DNA of 64,000 bases from Chrysomallon squamiferum (taxonomy: Eukaryota; Mollusca; Gastropoda; Neomphalida; Peltospiridae). Every line of letters starts with the position of its first letter. Position 1 is the stretch's first letter. The notes under the pieces were generated by a model, which saw only the letters and a program-made list of their open reading frames with translations, had not been told where the DNA came from and made no database searches. Shown one piece after another: positions 54,240 to 64,000 of the stretch. The stretch is taken from assembly GCA_012295275.1 (NCBI GenBank), contig CM022674.1:12579864-12643863 (forward strand), given 5' to 3'. Both the position numbers and the translations under genes were made by a program.

Positions 54240-55839
54240 TTTTCAGGTCTCTCGAATTTAGATTAACATTTAAAATATAAATTATCGAAATAAGTAGCGA
54301 ATAGAAATTGATTATTATTATGAATTATTATTTTTCTCTATTTATTTATTTATTTATTTTTATTTTTATTTTTTTTTTTTCTTATTTTGCCACATAACTA
54401 TTTTCACTGATCTGAAACTAATTTAATTTTTAAATAAATACACTAAAAAAAAACGAAGTATATTTATTTTATTGAAATACATATCTGAACTTTGATGCGT
54501 TTGAAAATTAATGACAAGGAAAAAGTAAATTTTTCATTGTGAAAAATATTCAGACAGATCGAAAATTAATGCGGTGACTCTACAGTTTGTATGCAGAAAA
54601 AAAAAGCTATAACAACAATCAATAATGACATAAAATTATCGGAGGATTTGAGTAAATATTTGCGAAGTTGGATGCGTTGTTTCTTTAAAGATACATTTTG
54701 CATATGAGTAAAAATAAAAATGCTTTGAAGATACATTTAATATATACGGTTTAAAAACAGGCTGATACATGAATAAAATCATTGTAACTGTAAAAGACTT
54801 AATTTAAAAAATAATAATATAATGAAATGATCATAGAAGCTTATTTCTTCTTTCCCTTATTATTGTTGTCATTGTTGTTTTTGGTATTGTTGCTCTTGCT
54901 GTTGTTGTTATTACTGCTGCTGTTGGTGTTGTCATTGTTATTTTGATTACATTTGTATGGATGACTAGGGGCTGGAAGAGATTGTAAGCAAACCTCAAAA
55001 TTTCCGTTCTACTCACAGGCGAGCACAGTATACAATTAGTTCTGGATAATAAGAGTCTTAAAAAGATAAACCAGTTTTAGGTAATTTGTACAATAAGCTG
55101 TGTTTATATTTTAGAGCTGTACTGTAAAAAAATAAAATAAATTAATAAATAAATAAATAATAATAATAATAATAAAACAATAAAAACTGAATGAATGAAT
55201 AAATAAATATGAAAAAAGTTTTAATGGAACTGTGATGGATAAGAGGTGTATTATTTTTACAAGGAACTGGGGAACTGGAGTTCAGTAAATATTTATCTTT
55301 AAATTCGGAAATTAGATTTATAAAACAAAAAATTAAAAATTGATCCACTTTTAATAAAATAACGCCTGAAAGAAATACTTTTGAGAGACTAAGTGGAAAA
55401 AAATCTACAGACGGCTTTGTTACATTTTATTGTTAGCGCCAAAACTTTATGAGAAAGTTCAAATTCGTAGGCGTCTATTTTTGAACCTTTCATGTTTTAT
55501 GGCGATTGGCGACAAGATACCTGGTCATTAAGTTAACCTAGTTTAATCTTAGATTTAAACAGTAAAGTTTCAATTAATATGACAATGATAACGATTACAG
55601 TTGTTGTTATTATTACAATGTGGTCTGTTATAACGAACGGTTTCTGTAAACAATATTTACATAACGAAATATTTTTTTCTGAAAAACTGAAATTGCTCAA
55701 ACATAATTCTGTAACGTGCAACGTACATAGTGAATAAATGTTTGGATGGCGGGCCTGTTTGTGGTGCCTCTAGAATCGTGATATAAAATAATCCTTGCCT
55801 GTGGTCGAATAAGAACAGCGGATTTAGTTTAGTATACAC

Positions 55840-56044
55840 CAGTGGTGCCCAATACGCCGATCGCATAGATAGTGTGGGTATATCGCATGACACTAAAAAA
55901 TAGCCCATCATACATCATATATTGTAAATATAAGGTATACTTAGTATAAATAAATAAATGTTTTGCTTTTTTATTCTAGGTAGATCATTTTGCCTTGGTC
56001 ATTTAAAAAGTAGCCCGCAAGCCAAAAAAGTGTGGGCACCCCTG
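55840..56044. mobile_element. hAT-type MITE, 205 bp
   Basis: Starts cagtggtgcccaata and ends tgtgggcacccctg, terminal inverted repeats of the hAT type (cagtggtgccca pairing with tgggcacccctg, one mismatch). It is flanked by gtatacac (55832-55839) and gtatacat (56045-56052), an 8-bp target duplication with one mismatch, the length hAT transposases make. There is no coding capacity, so it is non-autonomous. Confidence 0.88.
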
Positions 56045-56823
56045 GTATACATAAGAGTATACATAAATCTGTGCTGATGTGTATTTACGACCGAACAAGA
56101 AAATGGCGCCCCATTTGCAAACGATAATTTACATATGTTAATGTTTTCACTTATAGATCCAGTGGCATTTTATTCAGTGTTAGCATACGCCTTTTTTTCT
56201 TCTTTTTTCGGGTTTTTATTCGTGTTTATATATTCATTTATTGTATTTTTTATATTGTTATTTATTATTATTAAAAATATATTATTAATTTTTACACACA
56301 CACACACAAAAATAATAATAAAAAACAAATAATAATAAAAAAACAAATTGAAAAGTAATAATTACTTTCATGTGACACCCCCCCCGTCAAAAGTCTACGT
56401 GTACCCTCGTCACCCAATCACGACTTGACAAGGATACAAATTGCCTGAGTGTGCTGCGTTAAACAATACAAATAATTGTAATAAAATTAAACGTTATATT
56501 TGTATAAATATATCAGAATTAATTAAGCAACCATTTAGATACTTTGTTTTCCATTTTTAGGCGATTTTTCCTATGCTCAATATAATAGTTAATACTGGTA
56601 ACGATATGTCAGAAATAGTCTCGTATCACTATCATATAAAGCATGTATTTATAGAGATCGGACGTTTCCACAGATATTCATTCATTTCAGGAAACCTGAT
56701 TTTAAAAAAAAGAAAAAAGAAGAAGTAATAATAATAAAATAAAACAATATAAAATAAAAATAAGAAATAGTAATTCAAAATTAATTAAACCCGTCGTAAC
56801 ATGGCTGGAGTGTAGAGGTTTCT

Positions 56824-56903
56824 GATTGGTCACTTAACGTCTGTGCCACTTTGTCTTGGGAGATAACTCTTTTGCAGGCGTAAACAAAAATGTAAAACCG
56901 CGG
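56824..56903 (+). promoter_or_regulatory. Candidate RRM-TatD promoter elements
   Basis: An inverted CCAAT box (gattgg, 56824-56829) lies about 175 bp upstream of the start codon, and a ccgcgg palindrome sits at 56898-56903. The flank 56790-56910 is the least A/T-rich stretch for over a kilobase. The transcription start is unknown. Confidence 0.3.
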
Positions 56904-56924
56904 TAAGAAGAAGAGAGAAAAAAG

Positions 56925-57002
56925 ATGAAAGCTGTATTAGCACAAGTATCGCGATTTTTCCAAATCTACCAAGTTTTCAGATTAACCACTAATCAAAAAT
57001 GA
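56925..57002 (+). CDS. Upstream ORF of 25 codons overlapping the RRM-TatD start as ATGA
   Basis: ATG at 56925 opens a 25-codon frame ending in TGA at 57000-57002. The main ORF starts at 56999, so stop and start overlap in ATGA. The peptide would begin MKAVLAQVSRFFQIYQ. If the transcript includes 56925, ribosomes would reach the main ATG by leaky scanning or termination-reinitiation, giving low or regulated translation. No peptide function is suggested. Confidence 0.35.
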   Translation: MKAVLAQVSRFFQIYQVFRLTTNQK

Positions 57003-58844
57003 CAAATCCAGAAACCTGTTTTTCATTGTCAACTGTGAAGCAAGTTATAATAGGTAACTGTTTTTATGTATCTAAGCAGCCAAAAGTCAAACTGACTGAC
57101 AGTGAATTCAGTGACAAAAAGAATCATTAATTTTTAATGCAAATTACATTCTAAGGGAAGAATACTGCACATATACAATAACATATTGAAACAAATCGTG
57201 CAAATAACATTACTTACTAATTAAATAATTAAAATTATAAGAGGAAATGTAGATACTGATTAAAAAAACCAAAAACAAATGAGGAATAATCAGACGTAAA
57301 AAACATATTTAAACAATATAGCTCGTAATTTATGTTATTTGTTAATGTATAGAACTAAAAAATAACGAGTGAAGTTCTTTTTAGATAAGTGCCAGTTATT
57401 TTTGATTTGTATGAGGTGCCAATAATGGGTCACTGACATCACCACAAAACAGATTAGACCAATGTTTTACAAATTATTTTCAGACAATGCATTTATTTTT
57501 TTATGATTTAGTATTAAAACCCATTTTCTTTTGCACACTATTTTTGCAGGCTTTGATATCATTAAATATTTTCTGTTAATTTTATATCATCTTTGAAGTT
57601 TTCTATCCCATTCTTAAATTCTTTGTGGCAGAAGCTGTGTCTAAGTCAGTCTGTCTATGGATAACTGAAAACTGGATTCATCTCTTTTATTCCGAGATAC
57701 TTTTTTTTTAAAGTACAGATAGCTGGTTTTGATCAGTATGTCTATTTATTTTAATGCAAAAAGAAATATTTTGTTTTTTTGAAACAGCTTTAACTTGTAA
57801 ACAGATCAATAATTTAAATTAATCCATACTAGGGCTGTACTAAACAAGGTCTGACCGTTCAGGTATTTTGGTCCCCCTCCAGAGTTATAAAGTGTCTTAA
57901 TAAATATGTTGCCCTAACATAGATATTATAAAAATATATTGTTATATCCTTTTCGTCCATCATTTTTAGTGTCATTTTAAAAATTTATATAGTTTAGTTA
58001 CATTATTTTCATATATTTTTTCACTATTTTTTTCAGTGTGCACTTTGTTGTTAAGATTAGAACTTGTTATCTATCCTTTATAATTTAGAAGAAATTTAGT
58101 TATGTTATTTACAGATTTATTTTGAAAAGGTCTTATATTTATTTTTGTTATTATTATTTTTTTTTTTTCAGGTAATATTCGTAAAGACACAAGTATACAG
58201 GATTTAAAGGAATGCTTTGGTCAGTTGATTAAAAAAGGTGATGTCACATTTAAAATCGCTGTGGATAAAAAAGGCAAGCAAAAAGGCTTTGCTGCAGCCT
58301 CTGTGCCCATTACATTGGTGGAAGATTTTCTAAGCTACAATGGAAGGTAAGTTTTGACCCACAAAAACACATTAAAGTATTGACATGTATGCTCACACAC
58401 ACACACACACACACACACGCACAAACATGCTTTATACATTCTTTGATAAATGGAAACAATTTGTCAAAACACTTCATTTATTTTTAACCACTGTTAGTGG
58501 CTACTTTTATAATTTTTGAGTTTTGAGTTATTTTACATAATCAACCCAGATTCATTACCATGCTATAATGTTAAATACACCTAAAAACAACAGCATGGAC
58601 ATCTACCACCACTTAGTAGATATTAGGGACAATTATTGCATTTTTTAAACTTCCATTTAATGCTTTTTGAATGGTATTGCAATTTTTGATTCTTTCTTTC
58701 ATTTCAGTTTTCAATTTTTCTTTTTCAGTTTCCATTGAATTTTATATTTCTATAAACATAAAATATTGCAAATATAAAAAGTATGTGTTTTAAAAACAAA
58801 TGTTTAGTTTATAAAATCATATTGGAAATTATATATGTTTAAGA

Positions 58845-58899
<55 letters not shown>

Positions 58900-59850
58900 C
58901 TAATAATAAATAAAATAAGAATGCATTAACTAAAATTACCACGAGCTTTTCTTTCAGTAAAACAAAACAATTTGCTTTCATTATTTATTAAATTCATTAT
59001 GTTAAAATTACTATTGCATAAATAAAAGCTTATTAAAAGTTCAATATTTAGCAGTTCAACTGAAATATATTTTATTTGATGAGAAAATGTTTTTCAAAGA
59101 ACTGTTACAGAAATAAAGAATGTATTGTAGATAGGAGGCTGTTTGTTAACAGCTGTGGCAAAATATATTTTTATTTTTATTTATTATGACATCTGTATTG
59201 TTCCAGAATATATCTGTGACAGGTCTGGATAATTATTTATTTCCATGTGCATTTTATACATAACAAAAAAATAAATCTAATTATTTGTTTTGAAATGTCA
59301 GTTTAAACCAGACATTTAACCATCAGTTTAATGTAAAAAAAATCTTTGAACCTAAGTCTTTGAATCTATATAAATCACTGTAGTAAATCAAATCTTACTG
59401 GTTCATGTTCTAATTACTGTTATTTAAGAAACATGAAAGGGCACAGAATCACAGTTGTTCAGAGTGATGGCTTCAAGATTCCCAAGTCAACAAGATGGCA
59501 GCAGGAGGAGACGGGAGTTTTCAAGTCAGCCCCGGTGCAGAACAATTCACTGCCCACCGCACCCTTTCTTTATGATCTTTTTGATGCTGGTGTCTATCTG
59601 ACACACCCAAAATTTTCCAAGAACGTCCACATGGTCATAGAACGAGCACTCAGCTGTGGTATTCAGATATTTTATAACATTTTTATTTGAAATATGTATT
59701 TATAAAAGAATGTTTTGAAATACTAGATATTTGTTATTTAATTTTGATTTGTTCACATGAAGCCTGATATTGAGAAATGAGTGACAAATAATACATAATG
59801 TGAAAATATATAATTTTATGATTTTTTTAAATTTTTTTTTTTTTTTTTTT

Positions 59851-59887
<37 letters not shown>

Positions 59888-62300
59888 ACGCTTATTATTA
59901 ATATTATTTTAATATGTAAGTGTATTAATGTTAGAACTAAATAATCTTGACAGAAAATAAAAATAATATTTGTTTCAACATATAGTAGGCTTATTTAGTC
60001 TAATATTAACATTGAAATAAAATAAAAAAAAAAATAAAATAAAAAAATTATGAATTATATTAAGATAAATAGTAAAATGTAAATCTGATTATCCTTTTAA
60101 TTAATTAAAAATCAGATTTTGGTTTTTATTGTTTCAGGTGTTCAGAAAATGGTTCTGCTTGGTAGAACAATCCATCAATGTGAACAAGCACTCAGTCTCT
60201 GCAAACTTTTTCCAGGGTCTCTGTACTGCACAGCAGGTCTGTATTATTATTAAATTTTTATTTTATTTCTAAAATGAAATTCTTACTTTTGAACTTGTTA
60301 TTATTGTAGTTTTCTTCATATGTGAATTTATTTTTGTGTCATGCATACATAATTTAGTCATTTAAAAAACCCATTATATTAGTTTTCTTTTCGGGTGAAT
60401 TTTACAGGTATAAATATTGAATTAAGTAATTTAATACATCTTTTATAGCTGTTTTATTTTTATATATGAAATTAACTTTGTATTTCAAAAAATATATAAA
60501 TAAATAAGTAAATTTAAAAAATAAATCAATCTTAAAATTCAGTTTGCTACATTAAATTAAATAATGGCTAAAAAAGAAATGATCAAATATTACAGTACTG
60601 AAAAAAAGTGATTAGTCCTACAAATATAGTTCCAGTTAATTAACAGGTGTATAAACAAAATGTTTACTGAAAATATCAAATAATATTATTTTTTGGTGAA
60701 ATTAAGAAAGAGAATATTAAAATTTGTGATCTAAACATTCTAAAGTCACATGAAAAAATGGATTTTAAAAATATTTCTCAAACTGTTTCTAAATTTGCTT
60801 CTGTATACTCTGAAATATCTAACTATTAAAATATTTCACAAATAAGTCTTAACATTTTTTTAAATATTAAGATATTGTTTTTGAAATGTCCAAATGATAA
60901 TATATATATAAAATTTCATGAATTATTCCTGGAAAAACAACTTCTGTTTAAGATAAAATCTCCATATAACAATCTATATAACATTTCTGGAATTGTTACA
61001 GAGAAAGCAACTGTCTATTTAAGATAAACCTGTTCAGATGGTAATATATATAAAATGTTAGGAATTATTCTTGGAAAGCAAGTAAATATCTAGGATAAAT
61101 TTCTAGGTAATAATGTATATATATATGTACAATATTTCAGGAATTGGTCCTAAAAATGCCATTATATGGACAGACGAGAAAGAGAAACAGCTGCTGGAGA
61201 TAGCGTCCAGTCCACACTGTATTGCTATTGGTGAGTGTGGACTGAGTCCACCCTGGATTAACTCCACACTTCAACAACAGATGGATGTTTTTGAAAAGCA
61301 GGTACAAAAATATAATTGTTATTAAAACATAAATATTGTTGGAAATAATGCGTTCAGTGCTTCATTAAATAAATTGTGTCTCTTCAATAACTCTACAAGA
61401 AATGGCTGCTCTGCAGTATCTTTTTTTACTAAGAGAAACCACTGTGATTGATTTTTAAATTTATTTTAATAATGTGGATTATGCTCCTTTTAGATTTAAA
61501 TGATTAGAACATGTTTTAGTTGAAATGTGAACTTCGTGTTGATTTGGTACTAAAGTATCAACTATGTTACATTCAGTCATTTTCTCTCCTTTGGCAACAA
61601 CAACAGATTTTAATCTTTGAACTGTGGTAAGTGAAATTAAAAGATTTATTTGTATTTTTCTATTAACATATGTCATCTGGATTTTGGATTTTGATTTTAC
61701 TGTTAAAAATGTTTTAATTGTTATCAACCCTTTCATGTATTGCCTTTATTATTATTATTATTATTATTTTTTTTTTTTTTTTTTGTTCTCTTTTTAAGAT
61801 TCAGCTGTCCATCAAGTTGAAGAAGCCTCTAGTTGTAGTGGAAAGGAAGGCACACACAGAGATGTTGTCACTGCTGCAGAAATACAAAAGTCAGCTTGTT
61901 GATGTGGCCGTCAACTTCATTCCAGAATCAGCTTCACAGATAGAGAACTACATTGAGGAAGGCTGCTACATATATGTTCAAGGTTTATCTGTCTGACTGA
62001 CTGTTAGTCTTTTTGATGTGTAGATTTAATATTATTTCTGTAGTGTGTCAGTACAGTAGATCAGTCTGGTAATATTTTATTTAGGAATATATCTATCTGT
62101 CTGACATCAAATCTTATGATATACATTTTTGAAATTATTGTTACATGATTTAAATATGATGTAGATTTAATGTGTTAATTTAGTGGTAAATAAAATATTT
62201 TATCTGAGGTTTTTTTCCTAATTATTATTTTTTTTTTTTAAATTTAAATTTAAATTTTATTATTATTTTTATTATTATTATTATTGTTTTGGTTTTATTA

Positions 62301-62331
<31 letters not shown>

Positions 62332-62968
62332 TTTTTTTTTTTGCTTTTATTTCTTATTATTTTTTTTTTTTGCTTTTTATTTATTTATTTATTTATTTAT
62401 TTCATATTTTAAAATTCTGTTCTATTACTTTTCAGGTAATGCCTTTTTGCCTAACTACAAGAACTGGTTTGGTAAATGGCTGAAGGACACAGACAGTGAA
62501 AACATCCCACTGGAAAAACTTCTGTTGGCCAGTTTTTCTCCACACTATGGCTTGCAGAGCAGCACTGACCTTGATGTTTACACCAGCAAGGCAGATGAGG
62601 ATGTGTATGTTAAAAAGTCGTTCGAGTTGATGCTGGCAAATTGCAAAGATTCTCACAATGAACCATGCAGTCTTCCCGCGCTGCTTATAATGATGTGTCG
62701 CCAAACTGGTGAAATCACCAACCCGCTCTCGTTGAGTAAAAAACTCACTCACAACTCAATGACATTTTTTCGACTCACCAAGGAAAGTGAAGAAACAGCA
62801 GAAGAGATAAAGCCTGATGGACAGAAACCCACAGAGAAAATGGGTTGTCATTGGTCGTTCTACTTTAAATCCTTGTTACTTGCAGTTATTGTTGGTTTAT
62901 TTGCTGTTGTTGCAGTTGTTATTAAGAATGCTCTTGTTCTGAATGAAGCCAAAGTTGATAAGAGTTAA
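56999..62968 (+). CDS. Tail-anchored RRM-TatD fusion, probable TatD pseudoenzyme
   Basis: Seven exons with agreeing phases: 56999-57053, 58172-58346, 59429-59658, 60138-60236, 61141-61301, 61799-61982 and 62436-62968 (1437 nt, 478 residues). Residues about 13-88 look like an RNA recognition motif (RNP2 QVIIGNI; RNP1-like KGKQKGFAAAS; GRNMKGHRITVV). Residues about 126-425 follow the TATDN1/E. coli TatD fold: FDAGVYLTHPKF, GECGLS, EEGCYIYVQG, HNEPCSLPALLIMM. Of the TatD metal ligands, Glu218 in GECGL remains. The Asp after GL is Ser222, the His of the HCR motif is Val254 (VVVERKAH), the His of HCF is Asn (VNF), and the Asp of ETDAP is Phe335 (LASFSPHYG). It is therefore probably not a nuclease. 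Residues about 446-464 form one hydrophobic helix with a 14-residue tail, as in tail-anchored ER or mitochondrial proteins. The fold calls are mine by eye; function is unknown. Confidence 0.82.
58388..58896. repeat. (CA)n microsatellites in second RRM-TatD intron
   Basis: CA runs lie at about 58394-58418 and 58860-58895, the second after a poly(A) block. Both are intronic (58347-59428). Otherwise the intron has nothing recognisable. Confidence 0.85.
59830..59884. repeat. T tract and (TA)n in RRM-TatD intron
   Basis: A poly(T) run is followed by about 17 TA units within intron 59659-60137. Confidence 0.88.
60237..61140. repeat. Degenerate about 70-bp repeats in RRM-TatD intron 4
   Basis: From about 60890 to 61135, phrases built on gtaatatatataaaat, then ttcaggaattattcctggaa, recur roughly three times. 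The last version overlaps the real acceptor and exon start (atatttcag|gaattggtcct). The rest of the intron is plain A/T-rich sequence. Confidence 0.5.
62224..62405. repeat. (TTA)n / T-rich microsatellite before last RRM-TatD exon
   Basis: TTA triplets, poly(T) and (attt)n precede the acceptor at 62435. They could lengthen the polypyrimidine tract. Poly-Tyr and poly-Phe frames here are artefacts. Confidence 0.85.
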
Positions 62969-64000
62969 GTTGGTGTTAGAAATAGTTACAACAGTGCCTT
63001 GTTGTTTTAACAAAGTTAAAGATCTGAAATAATTTTTCTCTTTATTTTTGGTCACTTGACAAAGTGGATGTTTTCAAGATGTGACAAAATATGTTAACAT
63101 GTTTTGCAATGTAAATCATACTGCAACAACCACTAATCTTTTTTTTAAATTTATAACATAACATTTGAGAATTAGCATGTTTTTTAATTTGGTGGATTAA
63201 GACAGTTTAGTCAGTTATGAACAGATTTTTTTCTTTGAGTTAATTGAAAGCTTTCAGCTCAGTATATGGTTTGATATCTTAATTTTATTTTAAAATAGGT
63301 CTTAGTTTTTTCATTTAGACAATATAGTAAAAAAAACAAAATCAAAATCAAAATCAAAAAAAGATTTCTGTTTAGATTTCTATATTTCTTTTTCCATTTT
63401 CATTTTCTTTTTCTAAAATTAATAACATCATCTTTACTAGATGGAATATTTCTAAAATTAAAAAATATATATCTCAAACAGAATCAGTCTTGAGAGCTAA
63501 ATTTTATTCATGGTGGTAATATTCTGTATGATAAAATAAGCAAATAATGGATTTAGTTTACCCAGGAAACTACTTTTGAATGTCACAAACTGGAAATACT
63601 CCTTGAAGTTTTTCCTAACAACACTGGTTCTGAACTAGGATGATAAATGTGCAAAGAACTAAGTGAATAGATTGTTTATTACAACCATTATTTTCCTTTT
63701 TTTCTCCTTTGTTGGTTTTAAATTTACATTAATTTTCAAAATAACATATGAACTAATTAAAAAAAATTTTTATTTCAAAATAAATAATATTATGAAATCA
63801 AAATAGTTAAATAGATTTTTAATTTGGTATATTATGGCAAGGATAAAAAAAAAAGATAGAAAATAAAAAATAGAAAAATAAAATAAACAACATGTATAGT
63901 ATGCATTTACAAAAGAACAGACATTTTATGAGAAAGATTTGAAACTAGGAATTATAACTAACTTGTTAGAACGAGCAAATTTTGTCAAAATAATATTTAA
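62969..64000 (+). other. RRM-TatD 3' UTR and downstream flank
   Basis: A/T-rich with no further coding frame. The first clear AATAAA on the plus strand is near 63778, followed by others near 63875, so a 3' UTR of about 0.8-0.9 kb is possible. The true cleavage site cannot be set by eye. Confidence 0.45.

Larger units (their letters stand above)
52631..56810. other. Intergenic region between divergent Mi-2 and RRM-TatD genes
   Basis: No supportable gene. Contents: (tta)n at about 52874-52912, T-rich tracts to 53000, TA/CA arrays at about 53450-53645, a foldback element near 54072-54239 and a hAT MITE at 55840-56044. Short frames here lack splice context or recognisable motifs. Confidence 0.6.

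Noticed and set aside
62289-62483. Poly Tyr/Phe ORF before the last RRM-TatD exon
   Set aside because: (TTA)n and T tracts of the intron; only sequence after 62435 is coding, and in another frame.
56999-62968. Ordinary active TATDN1 nuclease
   Set aside because: Most metal-binding His/Asp positions are substituted, and TATDN1 has neither an RRM nor a membrane anchor.

Overview
This is AT-rich animal nuclear DNA. It has GT-AG introns, very many microsatellites, and four multi-exon genes with no bacterial-type operons. The gene set, the extreme simple-repeat load and the invertebrate-style MFSD8 and Mi-2 proteins suggest a lophotrochozoan, probably a mollusc; that placement is inference. All gene models were built by hand: exons were translated, GT/AG borders placed, and codon phases checked across every junction.

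Layout. (1) 1-703: a foldback element with arms of about 225 bp, cut by the window edge. (2) 898-4644, plus strand: a galectin-type lectin domain gene in three visible exons, with a repeat-filled second intron and a poly(A) signal at 5005. (3) 7360-17001, minus strand: an 11-exon MFSD8/CLN7-like lysosomal transporter of 599 residues. It has an unusually long central loop and ends in a dileucine sorting motif. (4) 20352-52404, minus strand: a 42-exon Mi-2/CHD3-4-5 chromatin remodeller. Domain order is CHDNT, PHD1, PHD2, two chromodomains, SNF2 ATPase, DUF1087, DUF1086, a Lys/Glu-rich insert, CHDCT2 and a C-terminal ICIDD tail. All junction phases agree except for a 2-base excess inside one highly conserved exon near 32780. 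(5) 52405-56998: a 4.6 kb divergent intergenic region with a palindromic CRE, a foldback element and a hAT-type MITE with a near-perfect 8-bp target duplication. (6) 56999-62968, plus strand: a seven-exon gene for a 478-residue protein joining an N-terminal RRM-like fold, a TATDN1-like TatD domain that has lost most metal ligands, and a C-terminal membrane anchor. It is preceded by a 25-codon upstream ORF overlapping its start as ATGA.

The most unusual item is the RRM-TatD-tail-anchor protein. Next are the Mi-2 frameshift and the Mi-2 intron made of degenerate copies of its own exon/splice-donor junction. The genes do not form an obvious pathway: a remodeller, a lysosomal transporter, a lectin and an RRM/TatD protein simply sit next to each other.
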